Below, one piece after another: positions 10,478 to 20,902 of a stretch of 64,000 bases of DNA. The stretch comes from Colwellia sp. Lineage in GTDB: Bacteria; Pseudomonadota; Gammaproteobacteria; Enterobacterales; Alteromonadaceae. Where the stretch lies: the NCBI GenBank assembly GCA_013215655.1, contig JABSOX010000010.1:1-64000 (forward strand). The letters are read 5' to 3'. The notes under the pieces are model-generated. The model ran no database searches, had not been told where the DNA came from, and saw only the letters and a program-made list of their open reading frames with translations. Both the position numbers and the translations under genes were made by a program. Position 1 is the stretch's first letter; every line of letters begins with the position of its first letter.

Positions 10478-12145
10478 ATGATTATGAAATCAATATTAGC
10501 TGCCATTATATTTATTATCAGTGCTAGTTTTTGTACTTCTGCCAGCAACTGGAAGCAAGAAAGTGGAGATATAACACACCAAGAGCATTTACGTGGAACA
10601 ATAACTCCAGAACGCTCTTGGTGGGATTTAAGCCACTATCATCTCGATATAAAGGTTGACCCTGCAACTAAAATATTTTCTGGAACTAATACCATGACTT
10701 ATCAGGTATTAGCTAAAGGTCAACGTCTGCAAGTAGAGCTGCAAGCACCAATGAAGCTTGAAAAGGTGATACAAAATGGTAAGCAGCTTAAAGTTGAACA
10801 AGATGGTTTTTCTTATTTTATTACGCCTATAGTTGAACAAAAAGTCGGCTCAGAGCAAAAACTGACCATGCATTTTTCAGGGCAGCCGGTTACCGCTAAA
10901 CGAGCACCATGGGATGGCGGTATTACTTGGACTAAAGATAGCAATGGTATGGATTTCATCGCTTCATCTAACCAAGGTATTGGTTCGAGCATTTGGTGGC
11001 CAAATAAAGACCATCCAGCTGATGAACCTAATAACGGCGTTTTAATGAGTATTGAAGTGCCTGAACATTTAATGGATGTATCAAATGGTCGTTTAATCAA
11101 AACTGAACACAATAAAACTGATAAAACAAAAACCTATCACTGGCAAGTTGTTAATACGATAAATAATTATAGTATCAATATTAACATCGGTGATTACGTA
11201 CATTTTGGTGAAGAGTATCAAGGCGAAAAAGGTCAACTTGATATGGACTATTACGTTTTACGTGAAAATTTGGCAAAAGCGAAAAAACAATTCAAAGATG
11301 CAAAACGTACTATGGAAGCTTTTGAATATTGGTTTGGTCCTTATCCATTTTATGAAGACAGCTACAAACTGGTTGAAGCACCTTATTTAGGCATGGAACA
11401 TCAAAGTTCCGTCACCTACGGTAATGGTTATCAAAATGGTTATTTAGGAAGAGATCGCAGCCAAGCAGGTCCGGGTATGTTATTCGATTTTATTATTGTG
11501 CATGAATCAGGTCACGAATGGTTTGCGAACAGTATTACTAATAAAGATGTTGCCGATATGTGGATACATGAAAGTTTCACTAATTATTCTGAAAGCTTAT
11601 TTTTAGAATTTCATTATGGTAAAGAAAAAGCATTTGAATATATTCGTGGTCAACGCATGAACATTCAAAACCAAGCTCCGATTATTGGTCAATACAATGC
11701 TAGTCGCGGTGGCTCGGGTGATATGTATGACAAGGGTGGTAATATGATACATACCATTCGTCAAATTATTGATAGTGACGTTACTTGGCGCGAAATATTA
11801 CGGGGTCTAAACAAAGATTTTTATCATCAAAATGTTGATACCAAAGATATAGAAGATTACATCAGTCATAAAGCGGGTAAAGATTTCTCCAAAATATTTG
11901 ATCAATACTTGCGAGATATTCGTATTCCAAGTTTTGAGTATTTTGTTAAAGACAAAGTGATGAAAATTCGTTGGGGTAATGTTATTGAAGATTTTGACAT
12001 GCCATTACGTGTTTATATCAATGGCAAAGAACAATGGCTATCGCCAACAACAGCTTGGACTACGGTTGACTTAGTTGATGCAAATCCCACTGTAAAAGTT
12101 GATGCTAATTTTTATATCAGTATTCAGAGTGTATTAGGAAATTAA
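10478..12145 (+). CDS. Secreted M1-family zinc metallopeptidase
   Basis: Gluzincin motifs are clear: HESGHEWF (HExxH) and, about 19 residues on, the third ligand in HESFTNYSE. The substrate motif appears as LGMEHQS in place of GAMEN. The N-terminal beta domain begins DLSHYHLDIKVDP, the usual M1 opening. An ATG at 10478 (or 10484) gives a signal peptide (MKSILAAIIFIISASFCTSA). An in-frame GTG at 10361 would bury this and is unlikely. The protein is about 555 residues, shorter than full aminopeptidase N and lacking its large helical C-terminal domain. It likely acts in the periplasm or outside the cell on peptides. Confidence 0.87.
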   Translation: MIMKSILAAIIFIISASFCTSASNWKQESGDITHQEHLRGTITPERSWWDLSHYHLDIKVDPATKIFSGTNTMTYQVLAKGQRLQVELQAPMKLEKVIQNGKQLKVEQDGFSYFITPIVEQKVGSEQKLTMHFSGQPVTAKRAPWDGGITWTKDSNGMDFIASSNQGIGSSIWWPNKDHPADEPNNGVLMSIEVPEHLMDVSNGRLIKTEHNKTDKTKTYHWQVVNTINNYSININIGDYVHFGEEYQGEKGQLDMDYYVLRENLAKAKKQFKDAKRTMEAFEYWFGPYPFYEDSYKLVEAPYLGMEHQSSVTYGNGYQNGYLGRDRSQAGPGMLFDFIIVHESGHEWFANSITNKDVADMWIHESFTNYSESLFLEFHYGKEKAFEYIRGQRMNIQNQAPIIGQYNASRGGSGDMYDKGGNMIHTIRQIIDSDVTWREILRGLNKDFYHQNVDTKDIEDYISHKAGKDFSKIFDQYLRDIRIPSFEYFVKDKVMKIRWGNVIEDFDMPLRVYINGKEQWLSPTTAWTTVDLVDANPTVKVDANFYISIQSVLGN

Positions 12146-12188
12146 ACGTTATTTTACTTGTGCTTAACGTTATTCTTTAGAAACGATC

Positions 12189-12220
12189 GTTGACCTGTTT
12201 GTATTATTAATCAGGTCAAC
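12189..12220. terminator. Hairpin between convergent M1 and S41 peptidase genes
   Basis: GTTGACCTG at 12189-12197 pairs perfectly with CAGGTCAAC at 12212-12220 across a 14-base loop. It lies between two converging genes. The following tract AATTTCTTC is only moderately T-rich, so it is a weak intrinsic terminator candidate. Confidence 0.45.
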
Positions 12221-12276
12221 AATTTCTTCACAACGCTAATAAAGGCCGTTGCAGCAGTTATTCATTCTATTTATTG

Positions 12277-13599
12277 CTAAATTTCTTTTAGATATTGAGT
12301 CGTAGCGCCATTGTCCTTAATAGATTTTAAGGCGATAACTCGACCTTTATCTTTGATAACTTGTAGACGAAACGAAGGGACACCAACTAAAGAAAAAGTA
12401 TCCAAGTCGATGGCTTTTAATAAGCGTTTAGTTCGATTATTTCTAGAATAATATAACTGACCATTATTCACCGTTAATAAGCGTGGTCCAAATTGACCCG
12501 CATAAGACTCTAAAGTAGCGGTGTCTATTTTTACTGGTGTGGCATTAGCCTTTGCTTCGTCTAAGTACCAACGATAGTAATCTCCTGCTGAACCTTCATT
12601 TTTCATTGCCAGTTTTTCTAATGCATGAGCATGTGCAACATTAAGTGCATCAGCTGCTAGTACATTGATGTGTGGCTCTACACCAACACCTTCCCAGTTA
12701 GTTTTTGTAATTGGATTAATCGCTCTGCTTCTAGGTAACCAGGCCAAAAAACGATCATTTAGCACCTCAATCCCCCCAGCATGGGCTCCGCCACCTGTTT
12801 TCTCGCCAATTAATGTTGCACGTTTTAGATTTTTAAGGTTATAACTAAATTCTTCTGCCGCTGAAAATGTATTACCACTAGTGAGTATATAAACATCTCT
12901 GTCGGGTCTACGAAGACCATTTATATAGGGTAAAGTCCAATGTTGGGTGAGTGTATCGCTGGGGCGATGGTAAAGACTATTTAAATGAACTTCTTCACTA
13001 TCAAACAAATAACTACTAATAAGTTTGACCATTGAAGGTGAACCACCACCATTGTAGCGTAAGTCAAAGATAATTGAGTCTGCATTGCTTAAACTATTCA
13101 TCGCCGCTATAGCAGCATCACCTGCAAATTCTGGATGGTAGAATTGTATGAGGTTAAGGTAGCCAATATTACCATCGAGTATTTTTAACTCTTTAAAACC
13201 AAAGTTTCGACGTTTCATTTTCTGAATATCTGCTGCTGAAGTTTCTTCCTCTAATTCTTGGTTTTGTTTTCGTAAAATTTCAACTCTGTCAGGATCAAAG
13301 AATACCTTTAAGTGCGCATCATTAGCAATTGAACGAAGATCCTCAGTTAATTGAGAAGCTAATGATGAAGGGTTAATGATAGTTTTGTATTTTCCATCAC
13401 TTAACTCATCTTTAATATGTATTGCCATTTTTGTGCCTATCTCGGGGAAAACATAATTTTTCGACATCTGATTACTAAGACTATTTATGATCTCATTTAA
13501 TTCTTTTTTATCCACAGAATTTAATTCTTCTGCATAACCAATAAAGGGAAGGGCAATTAAACAGGCTGTAATAAGATTTAGTATAAATATTTTTTTCAT
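12277..13599 (-). CDS. Secreted S41-family serine peptidase (Ctp/IRBP-like)
   Basis: The start at 13599 is preferred over an ATG 13 codons upstream. AAGGA lies 8 bases before it, and it gives a clean signal peptide (MKKIFILNLITACLIALPF...YAEE). The 440-residue product has a helical N-terminal IRBP-like domain and an S41 core: IGYLNLIQF, FDLRYNGGG, the nucleophile region TSGNTFSAAEEF and GEKTGGGAHAGG. No PDZ domain is obvious, unlike CtpA, so it belongs with the retinoid-binding-like S41 group. The C-terminal 100 residues resemble the beta-rich tails seen in such proteins. The substrate is unknown. Confidence 0.85.
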   Translation of the reverse strand: MKKIFILNLITACLIALPFIGYAEELNSVDKKELNEIINSLSNQMSKNYVFPEIGTKMAIHIKDELSDGKYKTIINPSSLASQLTEDLRSIANDAHLKVFFDPDRVEILRKQNQELEEETSAADIQKMKRRNFGFKELKILDGNIGYLNLIQFYHPEFAGDAAIAAMNSLSNADSIIFDLRYNGGGSPSMVKLISSYLFDSEEVHLNSLYHRPSDTLTQHWTLPYINGLRRPDRDVYILTSGNTFSAAEEFSYNLKNLKRATLIGEKTGGGAHAGGIEVLNDRFLAWLPRSRAINPITKTNWEGVGVEPHINVLAADALNVAHAHALEKLAMKNEGSAGDYYRWYLDEAKANATPVKIDTATLESYAGQFGPRLLTVNNGQLYYSRNNRTKRLLKAIDLDTFSLVGVPSFRLQVIKDKGRVIALKSIKDNGATTQYLKEI

Positions 13600-13738
13600 T
13601 AAGTTTTTCCTTAAATACGTTGGAACCGAGTTAAACATTTTATGCGCCGAAATAGCTTATGGAGTATAAATAGCAAAACAGATGCCAAATGGTAATAGAT
13701 TGTAATTTAAGGTTTTTGTGTTTTTATAACTATTGATA

Positions 13739-13775
13739 TTCCCGATATCACAATGTAATTTTGTGATGTCGGGAA
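13739..13775. repeat. Strong inverted repeat without T-tract
   Basis: TTCCCGATATCACAA (13739-13753) and TTGTGATGTCGGGAA (13761-13775) are inverted with one mismatch and a 7-base loop. It is not followed by a T-run on either strand, so it is not a standard terminator. It lies in the 356-base gap between the S41 and DUF2182 genes, which shows no protein-coding frame I can support. Confidence 0.6.
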
Positions 13776-13896
13776 GGGTAGTAAATTAAGAGTAAGTGAG
13801 AATTAATGATTATTTTTTTGCTGTATTAGGTTCTGCAGTTTCAAATAAATTTGAAGTTGAAGTGATAGAAGATTAGTGATTGCTTAAGTGATTAAA

Positions 13897-13933
13897 TACC
13901 AGGCGGATAAATGAGTCCGTTTGGTACTTTTTT
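13897..13933 (+). terminator. Intrinsic terminator, best read on the plus strand
   Basis: TACCAGGCGGA (13897-13907) pairs with TCCGTTTGGTA (13916-13926) using two G-U pairs on the plus strand, then CTTTTTT follows. On the minus strand the two wobbles become mismatches and the tail is weaker. The only nearby gene it could serve is DUF2182 on the minus strand, so the polarity is odd. Confidence 0.5.
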
Positions 13934-13955
13934 AAGCATGATCTTAGCTATGAGT

Positions 13956-14702
13956 TTAGAAAAAAATTAATGTATTGATACCTAGTAGCACTAACAATAT
14001 TCCTAAGCCTTTTCCTAAAACGTCTCCCTTAGGTAAGCATTTCTCTACTAACACTAATAGCGTTAATATGAATATCCATTTAAGGTTCATCACACCAGTG
14101 ACAAATAATAACGCCATTAAAAACCAGCAACAGCCTAAACAATATTGACCGTGCTTAAAACCAAGCCTTATTGCACCATTAATCCCTTCTTGCCATTGTG
14201 TTGTGAGCAAGCTGAGTGGTGAACGACACAATTGTAGGCATTTCTGTTTATAAGGTGTCCATTGATATAGCCCTGCAATGAGTAACAATATGCCGCTGAA
14301 AATATGATTTGCACTGATCATCATTGCCGACAATATGCTTAAGTGATGTAACCACCATTGGATTAATGTAATTAGTGCACTATAAAATATCCATGCTAAT
14401 AAATAGCCACTAATAAAAAATAAGGTGTGAGTGAAAGGGGCTTGACGAGTTTTACGTTGTTGGTTGAGTTTGTTTATTAATAAAATAACTGGGGTTGCGG
14501 ATGGCAACATCATGCCAATCATCATGATGCTCCACATCACAAATAACATTAATATATCAGTGAGTTGCCAGGATGCTACAGGTTCCATATTCATGGTCAT
14601 GGCAAATACCATGTAATACCAGCTTAATAAAACAACCCCTGATATTGCCGCAATGATTAACCAAGGGTTTAACTTTGTATTAGCGAATAAGTTAATATTC
14701 AA
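13956..14702 (-). CDS. DUF2182 family membrane protein
   Basis: The 248-residue protein is mostly hydrophobic, with about six or seven membrane helices. Conserved family traits are visible: MLFVMWSIMMIGMMLPSATP in the second helix region, GYLLAWIFYS, the YQWTPYKQKCLQLCRSP stretch and the GxxxGxxCxGCCW-type segment KHGQYCLGCCWFLMAL. Members are annotated as predicted metal-binding integral membrane proteins, and His, Met and Cys residues here fit that. Its start lies 4 bases after the stop of the DUF1326 gene, so the two are co-translated. The function is unknown. Confidence 0.85.
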   Translation of the reverse strand: MNINLFANTKLNPWLIIAAISGVVLLSWYYMVFAMTMNMEPVASWQLTDILMLFVMWSIMMIGMMLPSATPVILLINKLNQQRKTRQAPFTHTLFFISGYLLAWIFYSALITLIQWWLHHLSILSAMMISANHIFSGILLLIAGLYQWTPYKQKCLQLCRSPLSLLTTQWQEGINGAIRLGFKHGQYCLGCCWFLMALLFVTGVMNLKWIFILTLLVLVEKCLPKGDVLGKGLGILLVLLGINTLIFF

Positions 14703-14706
14703 TTAT

Positions 14707-15330
14707 CTAGTTACCCCAATTGGCAATAGCTTTTGCAGAAAACTGACCGACATGTTCAAAAGCAATATTACCATGATTGATGGTCATTGCTTTTGAATTG
14801 CCGATATTGCCGTCATCCCACATAAAACCGCCGCTAGGAAAGGTAATATGTACTTCTTGCTCTTCACCGGTTATCGGATTTATTAATGGTGTTTGCTGTA
14901 CTTCAAGAATATCTTTTATTGAAAAAGAGGCATGCTTTTCATCGGTATCCATTTCAATATCGACAATTATCGGTCCTTCAAACTCAGTAAAGGTACTGGC
15001 GATAGCTTCCACAGGCATGCCACCCGCTTGACCCGACATTATGGTTGCTAATGCAGTTACTTGTTCTGCAGATGCTGAATTGTCTATAAATAATGCGCCT
15101 TTACCATTTCCTTGATGAATTGCCTGTGGCCACATCGCTGCAAATACCATTTTTAAACCGGCTAAATCTAGTTCATCTAAATGTCCTTTGATTATAGAAA
15201 ATCCTAGTAAAGCTTCACAGTTTCCATTTTCACTATCCGGAAAACCGCCAAATTGACATCCACAACCATGACTACAGTTGCAGCACTCGATTTGGTGCAT
15301 TGATAATGCCCATTGATTTTCATTAGACAT
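14707..15330 (-). CDS. DUF1326 domain protein
   Basis: The 207-residue soluble protein carries an N-terminal Cys cluster, CCNCSHGCGCQF (about residues 16-27), typical of DUF1326, followed by an alpha/beta domain. There is no signal peptide. DUF1326 and DUF2182 genes are repeatedly found as a pair in proteobacteria, and the 4-base gap here supports a joint function. The cysteine spacing suggests binding of a soft metal, possibly copper, but that is inference. No nearby regulator explains its control. Confidence 0.85.
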   Translation of the reverse strand: MSNENQWALSMHQIECCNCSHGCGCQFGGFPDSENGNCEALLGFSIIKGHLDELDLAGLKMVFAAMWPQAIHQGNGKGALFIDNSASAEQVTALATIMSGQAGGMPVEAIASTFTEFEGPIIVDIEMDTDEKHASFSIKDILEVQQTPLINPITGEEQEVHITFPSGGFMWDDGNIGNSKAMTINHGNIAFEHVGQFSAKAIANWGN

Positions 15331-15410
15331 GCTTTCACCACTAAGTTAAGAAAGGAGTTAAAAGTATAGTCCAACCGATAGCGGTCATGGCTGAGTGACT
15401 CTCTAAATTG

Positions 15411-16040
15411 TTATGATGAACGGGCACTTGCTAATAAAAGACCAAAACCAACAAAAATACCACCTGTTAAACGATTGAATATTTTTAGAAAGCTTGGATT
15501 AGAAAATTTGGAATTAATCTTTTTACCCATCAATACGTAAATAACCTTAATCATATAATCAACAACTAACCACGTGGTCATCAGAATAACTAACTGCATA
15601 AATAGTGATTGCTGGTCATTTAAAAAGGCAGGGAACAAAGCGGTAAAAAATAGTAAATCTTTTGGATTACTTATTCCGGTTAAAAACCCCTGTTTAAATA
15701 AAGAGCTATTTTTTTCGAAAGTAGCATTATAACTTGCTTTATTACTATCAATAACAACAGATTTACGCCATGAATTGATCCCTAAATAAATTAGATATGA
15801 AGCACCGATATATTTGGTCAGTGTAAAAACAGTTTCGGAAGTGGTTAATAAAAGTCCTAGCCCAAGGGCAGACAAGCCCATCAGAATAAAAGAACCAGAC
15901 ATATTACCAATAATGGTATGGTTAGATTTTTTAAGACCGTACTGATAGCCATGTAAAGTAATTAATAACGATGATGGTCCAGGTAATGCTATTAATGCGG
16001 TGATCACACCTAAATATGCAAACCAAGTAGTTAATTCCAC
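15411..16040 (-). CDS. LysE/RhtB family exporter
   Basis: The protein has six predicted membrane helices. The family signature LIALPGPSSLLITLHGYQYG is near the N-terminus and GFLTGISNPKDLLFFTALFPAF in the middle. Members export amino acids or related metabolites. I prefer a GTG start at 16040, because AGAGAG lies 6 bases upstream and the product then begins MELTTWFAYLG, as is usual in this family. An ATG six codons earlier (16058) has no ribosome site. It is divergent from the formaldehyde operon. Confidence 0.85.
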   Translation of the reverse strand: MELTTWFAYLGVITALIALPGPSSLLITLHGYQYGLKKSNHTIIGNMSGSFILMGLSALGLGLLLTTSETVFTLTKYIGASYLIYLGINSWRKSVVIDSNKASYNATFEKNSSLFKQGFLTGISNPKDLLFFTALFPAFLNDQQSLFMQLVILMTTWLVVDYMIKVIYVLMGKKINSKFSNPSFLKIFNRLTGGIFVGFGLLLASARSS

Positions 16041-16084
16041 AGAATACTCTCTTTTCATAAGTCATAAATCAATCACTATAATAT

Positions 16085-16140
16085 GCGAATTGCCACATAA
16101 GTGTTATCGGCAAGTAGCCAGTATGTAACGGTAATTCGCC
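16085..16140. promoter_or_regulatory. Inverted repeat in the divergent lysE-adhC promoter region
   Basis: GCGAATTGCC at 16085-16094 and GGTAATTCGCC at 16130-16140 are inverted with one mismatch, separated by 35 bases. They lie between two divergent genes. They could be paired operator half-sites or the stem of a cruciform; nothing more can be said. Confidence 0.35.
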
Positions 16141-16273
16141 AATGAATATCTGCCACAAATTAACAAATAGATTATTCATTATTTCAGTCAGTATTGAACA
16201 AGACACTGTAAATCATGGTGTTGTTCAACTATGATTAGGCAAAAATCATTTCCTATTTACATTATACAGTTGA

Positions 16274-17428
<1,155 letters not shown>

Positions 17429-17431
17429 CTA

Positions 17432-18274
17432 ATGGAACAATTAGCTAACATCACAATGTTTGCTGGTGCTCAGCAGCAGTTTACTCATCATTCAAATAGT
17501 TTAAACTGCAACATGCGTTTTTCAATTTTTTTGCCGCCACAAGCAAGTGCCGAAAATAAAGTCCCTGTGCTTTATTGGTTATCAGGCTTAACTTGTAGTG
17601 ATGAAAATTTTGTGCAAAAAGCAGGTGCACAACGTATAGCGGCAGAATTAGGTATCGCCATTGTGTGTCCTGATACTAGTCCTAGAGGTGATGATGTTGC
17701 TGATGATCAAAATCAAGCTTATGATTTAGGATTAGGCGCTGGATTTTATGTCAATGCGACACAACAGCCATGGCGAGATCATTATCAAATGTATGATTAT
17801 ATTGTTGATGAATTACCCGCCCTCGTAGAAAAAAAATTTCCGGTATCAAACAAAAAATCGATCAGTGGTCATTCGATGGGTGGACATGGCGCATTAACTA
17901 TTGCCCTTAAAAATCCAGAGAATTATCAGTCAGTATCGGCATTCAGCCCAATTGCAAATCCGATAAATTGTCCATGGGGGCAAAAAGCTTTTAGGGCTTA
18001 TTTAGGTGAGGATAAAAGGCTTTGGCAGCAATACGACGCTAGCGAATTGATGCAAAACTCTTCGACAAAAAATCAAGTTCCGGCATTGGTTGAGCAAGGT
18101 TTAGCAGATGATTTTTTAATAGAACAACTTAAGCCTGAAGCTTTAATTAACGCTTCACAGATAAGTGAGTATCCACTGACTATCAATCAACATCAAGGAT
18201 ATGATCACAGCTACTTTTTTATAGCGAGTTTCATAGAAAAACATTTACGTTTTCATGAGCAATATTTGAAATAA
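17432..18274 (+). CDS. frmB: S-formylglutathione hydrolase
   Basis: The 280-residue esterase-D family hydrolase has the nucleophile elbow [11 protein letters not shown] (about residue 147), the [14 protein letters not shown] oxyanion region and C-terminal GYDHSYFFI supplying the catalytic His. It releases formate and glutathione from S-formylglutathione, completing formaldehyde detoxification. It begins 3 bases after frmA and is surely co-transcribed. The length is standard for the family (about 278). Confidence 0.96.
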   Translation: MEQLANITMFAGAQQQFTHHSNSLNCNMRFSIFLPPQASAENKVPVLYWLSGLTCSDENFVQKAGAQRIAAELGIAIVCPDTSPRGDDVADDQNQAYDLGLGAGFYVNATQQPWRDHYQMYDYIVDELPALVEKKFPVSNKKSISGHSMGGHGALTIALKNPENYQSVSAFSPIANPINCPWGQKAFRAYLGEDKRLWQQYDASELMQNSSTKNQVPALVEQGLADDFLIEQLKPEALINASQISEYPLTINQHQGYDHSYFFIASFIEKHLRFHEQYLK

Positions 18275-18310
18275 AAAGTGATAGATATTAGATTTTGTCT
18301 CGATAATGCC

Positions 18311-18384
18311 AAGCCTTGCAGAAAAATACAATTTGGTTTAAATGTGAATGGAGTAAACTGTAATTTTTCTGCTTGAGGCTTTTG
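18311..18384 (+). terminator. Long imperfect hairpin ending the frmAB transcript
   Basis: AAGCCTTGCAGAAAAATACA (18311-18330) is complementary, with one bulge and a small internal loop, to the stretch at 18359-18381 (TGTAATTTTTCTGC, then GGCTT). TTTTGTT follows the GGC. It abuts the stop of the convergent small gene at 18385, so it may serve both strands. Confidence 0.5.
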
Positions 18385-18621
18385 TTATGTGCGTTTACCC
18401 GTTTGATCTGGTGTATCGTTACATAGCTCACAAGCTACCCCTTTACGTGATTGATAAACTCTCGAACTGATAAAAACTGACACAGATAAAAAGACCCATA
18501 AAAGCGCAAATAATATTGAATCCTGAAGAGCGTGTCCTTTAAGTTGCTCAACAACAAATAATAAAATCACCACTAAAATAAAAACCTTAATTGCTCTAAT
18601 AATCCAGAATTTAAAACCCAT
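18385..18621 (-). CDS. Small two-helix membrane protein, unknown function
   Basis: The 78-residue product begins with a positively charged helix (FKFWIIRAIKVFILVVILLF), followed by a second hydrophobic segment (ILFALLWVFLSVSVFISS). It ends in a soluble tail with CELC, a possible metal or disulfide pair. TAAGGAAAACG before the ATG gives a good ribosome site. I do not recognise a family. It stands alone between frmB and another hypothetical gene. Confidence 0.6.
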   Translation of the reverse strand: MGFKFWIIRAIKVFILVVILLFVVEQLKGHALQDSILFALLWVFLSVSVFISSRVYQSRKGVACELCNDTPDQTGKRT

Positions 18622-18718
18622 ACGTTTTCCTTAACGATAAACACATAGCCCGTTTAATAGGCTAAAGTTAGTAATGAAGGAGCAAAGCCAACTGTCATAT
18701 TCCCTACTAAAAAGCTTG

Positions 18719-19225
18719 TTAATTACTACGTACTAAAATCAGCTCTGAAATATCCTCAACTGAATCACTAAGATAAGACTCTTTTCTAAGGATTTTATTT
18801 AAATCTTTAGAAAACTCAAAACCCAAAGAGTGCTGGTGAGAATCCGCTAAATCAATCAAATTAGTCGCATCCAAAAAGCTAAAGTTTAAGCTATTAATTG
18901 TAGAGTTTTTTGATAATGTCAGTCTTGGTTGATTTCCTTGTGGGCAATAATGAGTTGCCATCAAGTTTTCATTATCTAAATGGTACATAGTAAATGAATG
19001 TTTTTTTCCTTTATGCAGCCAAGTTTCAACTAAAACAGAGCGATTAGCGATTAATTCAAATGACACTACAAAAGTTGGATTATTAACACCTTCTTTGTGC
19101 CAAACACCAACGAGTGATTTCATTTCATCAAATGCATCAGCTACATTTAACCGTGCATTTGCATTAACTTCTGAGGGCATAAAAAAAGTTAAAATTGATG
19201 ATAAAATAATAATTAACGGTTTCAT
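18719..19225 (-). CDS. Secreted lipocalin-like hypothetical protein
   Basis: The 168-residue product has a signal peptide (MKPLIIILSSILTFFMPSEVNA). The mature part begins with a stretch that resembles small lipocalin-like or DUF1579-like barrels: DEMKSLVGVWH, then SVLVETWLHKGKKHSFTMYHLD and LMATHYCPQGNQPRL. These suggest a beta-barrel that may bind a small ligand. It has a single Cys. There is no informative neighbour. The family assignment is tentative. Confidence 0.6.
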   Translation of the reverse strand: MKPLIIILSSILTFFMPSEVNANARLNVADAFDEMKSLVGVWHKEGVNNPTFVVSFELIANRSVLVETWLHKGKKHSFTMYHLDNENLMATHYCPQGNQPRLTLSKNSTINSLNFSFLDATNLIDLADSHQHSLGFEFSKDLNKILRKESYLSDSVEDISELILVRSN

Positions 19226-19335
19226 CTAAACTCCATGTAGTATAGCCGCTATAAAGCGACAATAAATTGCTGGCTAAAATGTTGAGGAACAAAAAAAGCC
19301 AATTAATTTTTCGTTTAAGCTACTTGTTGTGTGTT

Positions 19336-19554
19336 TTATACAAGTTCAATGCTATTGCTTTTTTGATGGTTTTTGATTCTTGTAACCTCATCCACAGCAT
19401 CATCATGAGTATCATAAAAACCTAGAGGAATATAATCAGTTTTACTGCTTGTAGCCAATGTTCTGCGGTTAGCTTTAAGCATATCCGCAACTTTTTCTAT
19501 ATGGAACACCTCTTGTCTAGGGCTCCATGAAACTACATACGATTCTAAATTCAT
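19336..19554 (-). CDS. Hypothetical 72-residue protein
   Basis: The product is a small acidic/basic mixed soluble protein with a WSPRQEVFHIEKVADML opening and the C-terminal segment YDTHDDAVDEVTRIK. The opening looks like a short alpha/beta fold. AAGGATAATTAA precedes the ATG with moderate ribosome-site spacing. No family is recognised, and it has no operon partner. The frame is plausible because of its codon use and ribosome site, but it is unproven. Confidence 0.5.
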   Translation of the reverse strand: MNLESYVVSWSPRQEVFHIEKVADMLKANRRTLATSSKTDYIPLGFYDTHDDAVDEVTRIKNHQKSNSIELV

Positions 19555-20086
19555 ATTATTTAATTATCCTTTTCATATCGAAAACAAATATTAGTTTTAT
19601 AGAGGACTCAGCATTCACTTTCAACTTAAAAGAATACCTGATTTCTAAATAATTAAATTAAATCACCATAACCTGTTAGTTATATAAATTCAATGACTTA
19701 CTAATAACCATCAACTTAATGATTGTTAAAATGTGACAATTTATCTACTTTGTTTTGCGGACAGAAGGTTTTCATTAAACTGTGGATTAATACGGTTTAA
19801 ATATAGATTAGAATAAATAGGGTAAATAATTTGTAGATAATGTTTCGATGCGATTCAGACAGGGTATTGGGTTAATCAAAGAGCAATATAATGGTGATCT
19901 TGGCTTATTTCTTTCAGTTTTAATAAAAGTGGCTATTTAATTTCTTAAATAGCCATAATTATCTTAATCGTCAGATGAGGTAGCGTTCTTATGACATCGT
20001 CATACGACTATTTTTAGACCCCAGCCTCCACAATCGCTGTTTATCCATGTGAGTCAATGTGAAGGGATGGGACATAATTTTTTGTA
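19555..20086. other. Intergenic region, 532 bases
   Basis: I find no supportable protein gene on either strand. It holds the candidate terminator at 19930-19955, and TATGACATCGTCATA (arms TATGAC/GTCATA) near 19987. The rest is AT-rich, featureless sequence. Confidence 0.5.
19930..19955 (-). terminator. Terminator downstream of the carbonic anhydrase gene
   Basis: TGGCTATTTAA (19930-19940) and TTAAATAGCCA (19945-19955) form a perfect 11-bp stem with a 4-base loop. On the minus strand it is followed by CTTTTATTAAAA, so it would stop transcripts of the gene ending at 20087. Confidence 0.6.
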
Positions 20087-20827
20087 TTACTTAGCAATAA
20101 TACGGGCATTTATATTTTGTACTGGGCGATTGGTATCGCGCCCCATGGTTTTACTAAAACGTTCTATTTGAGTTTTAGATGCTGATATTGGATCTTTTAA
20201 AACAAACCAACGCACACCTTCAGAGCACGGTGGTGTTGTTAAAGAACCATTAAAGCGGAAATAATCACTACTTACAGGCATTAAATCTTTGCTGTTTAAT
20301 AAACCTGATAAATCTTGTTTACCACCAGAGTTTTTAGGCATTTTTGACCAAAGTTTTACTAAGGTCTTATTCTCTTGTCCTTGTTCAAACATTACACCAA
20401 TAACGGCTAAACGACCTTGTGCATCAGCATGAACAAAATGTACTTCCATTGGGAAAGACTTACCATCAATGGTATTTTCACTTGGCGCATGAAAATGGAA
20501 CTGTTTCAAATCAAAACTACCTGAATCATTTGTAAAGGTGCTGCCGTCAGCAACATTGGCTTGAATGGTATGACCGTTATTAATAACTGTTGCTTTGCCT
20601 GCTTGATAGTTAATATCTAATGCTGGCAATGACGCTTCGATCGCACCGCTAATATTAATCGGCGATTGATTAACTCCTGACTGACAAGTCGAAAATTTTG
20701 AAGATAAACTACTCCAATGTTCAGCACCATGTTTGCCTTCATAATCCCAGTGAACATCAGCTGCCATAGCATTTATAGATACTGTTGAGAGTAAAACCAA
20801 GGCTAAACGAGTTGTTGTTAAATTCAT
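20087..20827 (-). CDS. Periplasmic alpha-class carbonic anhydrase
   Basis: The 246-residue protein has a signal peptide (MNLTTTRLALVLLSTVSINAMA). Alpha-CA hallmarks follow: WDYEGKHGAEHW, SPINISG, the zinc site QFHFHAPSE plus EVHFVH, and the C-terminal signature FNGSLTTPPCSEGVRWFV. Two Cys residues (STCQSG and PPCSEG) match the conserved disulfide of bacterial enzymes. It hydrates CO2 in the periplasm. The start has CGGAGAAATA before the ATG. Two identical palindromes 76-124 bases upstream suggest specific regulation. Nearby genes are unrelated, so it is a single-gene unit. Confidence 0.95.
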   Translation of the reverse strand: MNLTTTRLALVLLSTVSINAMAADVHWDYEGKHGAEHWSSLSSKFSTCQSGVNQSPINISGAIEASLPALDINYQAGKATVINNGHTIQANVADGSTFTNDSGSFDLKQFHFHAPSENTIDGKSFPMEVHFVHADAQGRLAVIGVMFEQGQENKTLVKLWSKMPKNSGGKQDLSGLLNSKDLMPVSSDYFRFNGSLTTPPCSEGVRWFVLKDPISASKTQIERFSKTMGRDTNRPVQNINARIIAK

Positions 20828-20902
20828 TATTTCTCCGAAATCAAAAAGTTATAAGTAGAACAGAATATAGTCTAAAGCAAAAAATCATACGAATGTTCAT
20901 AT

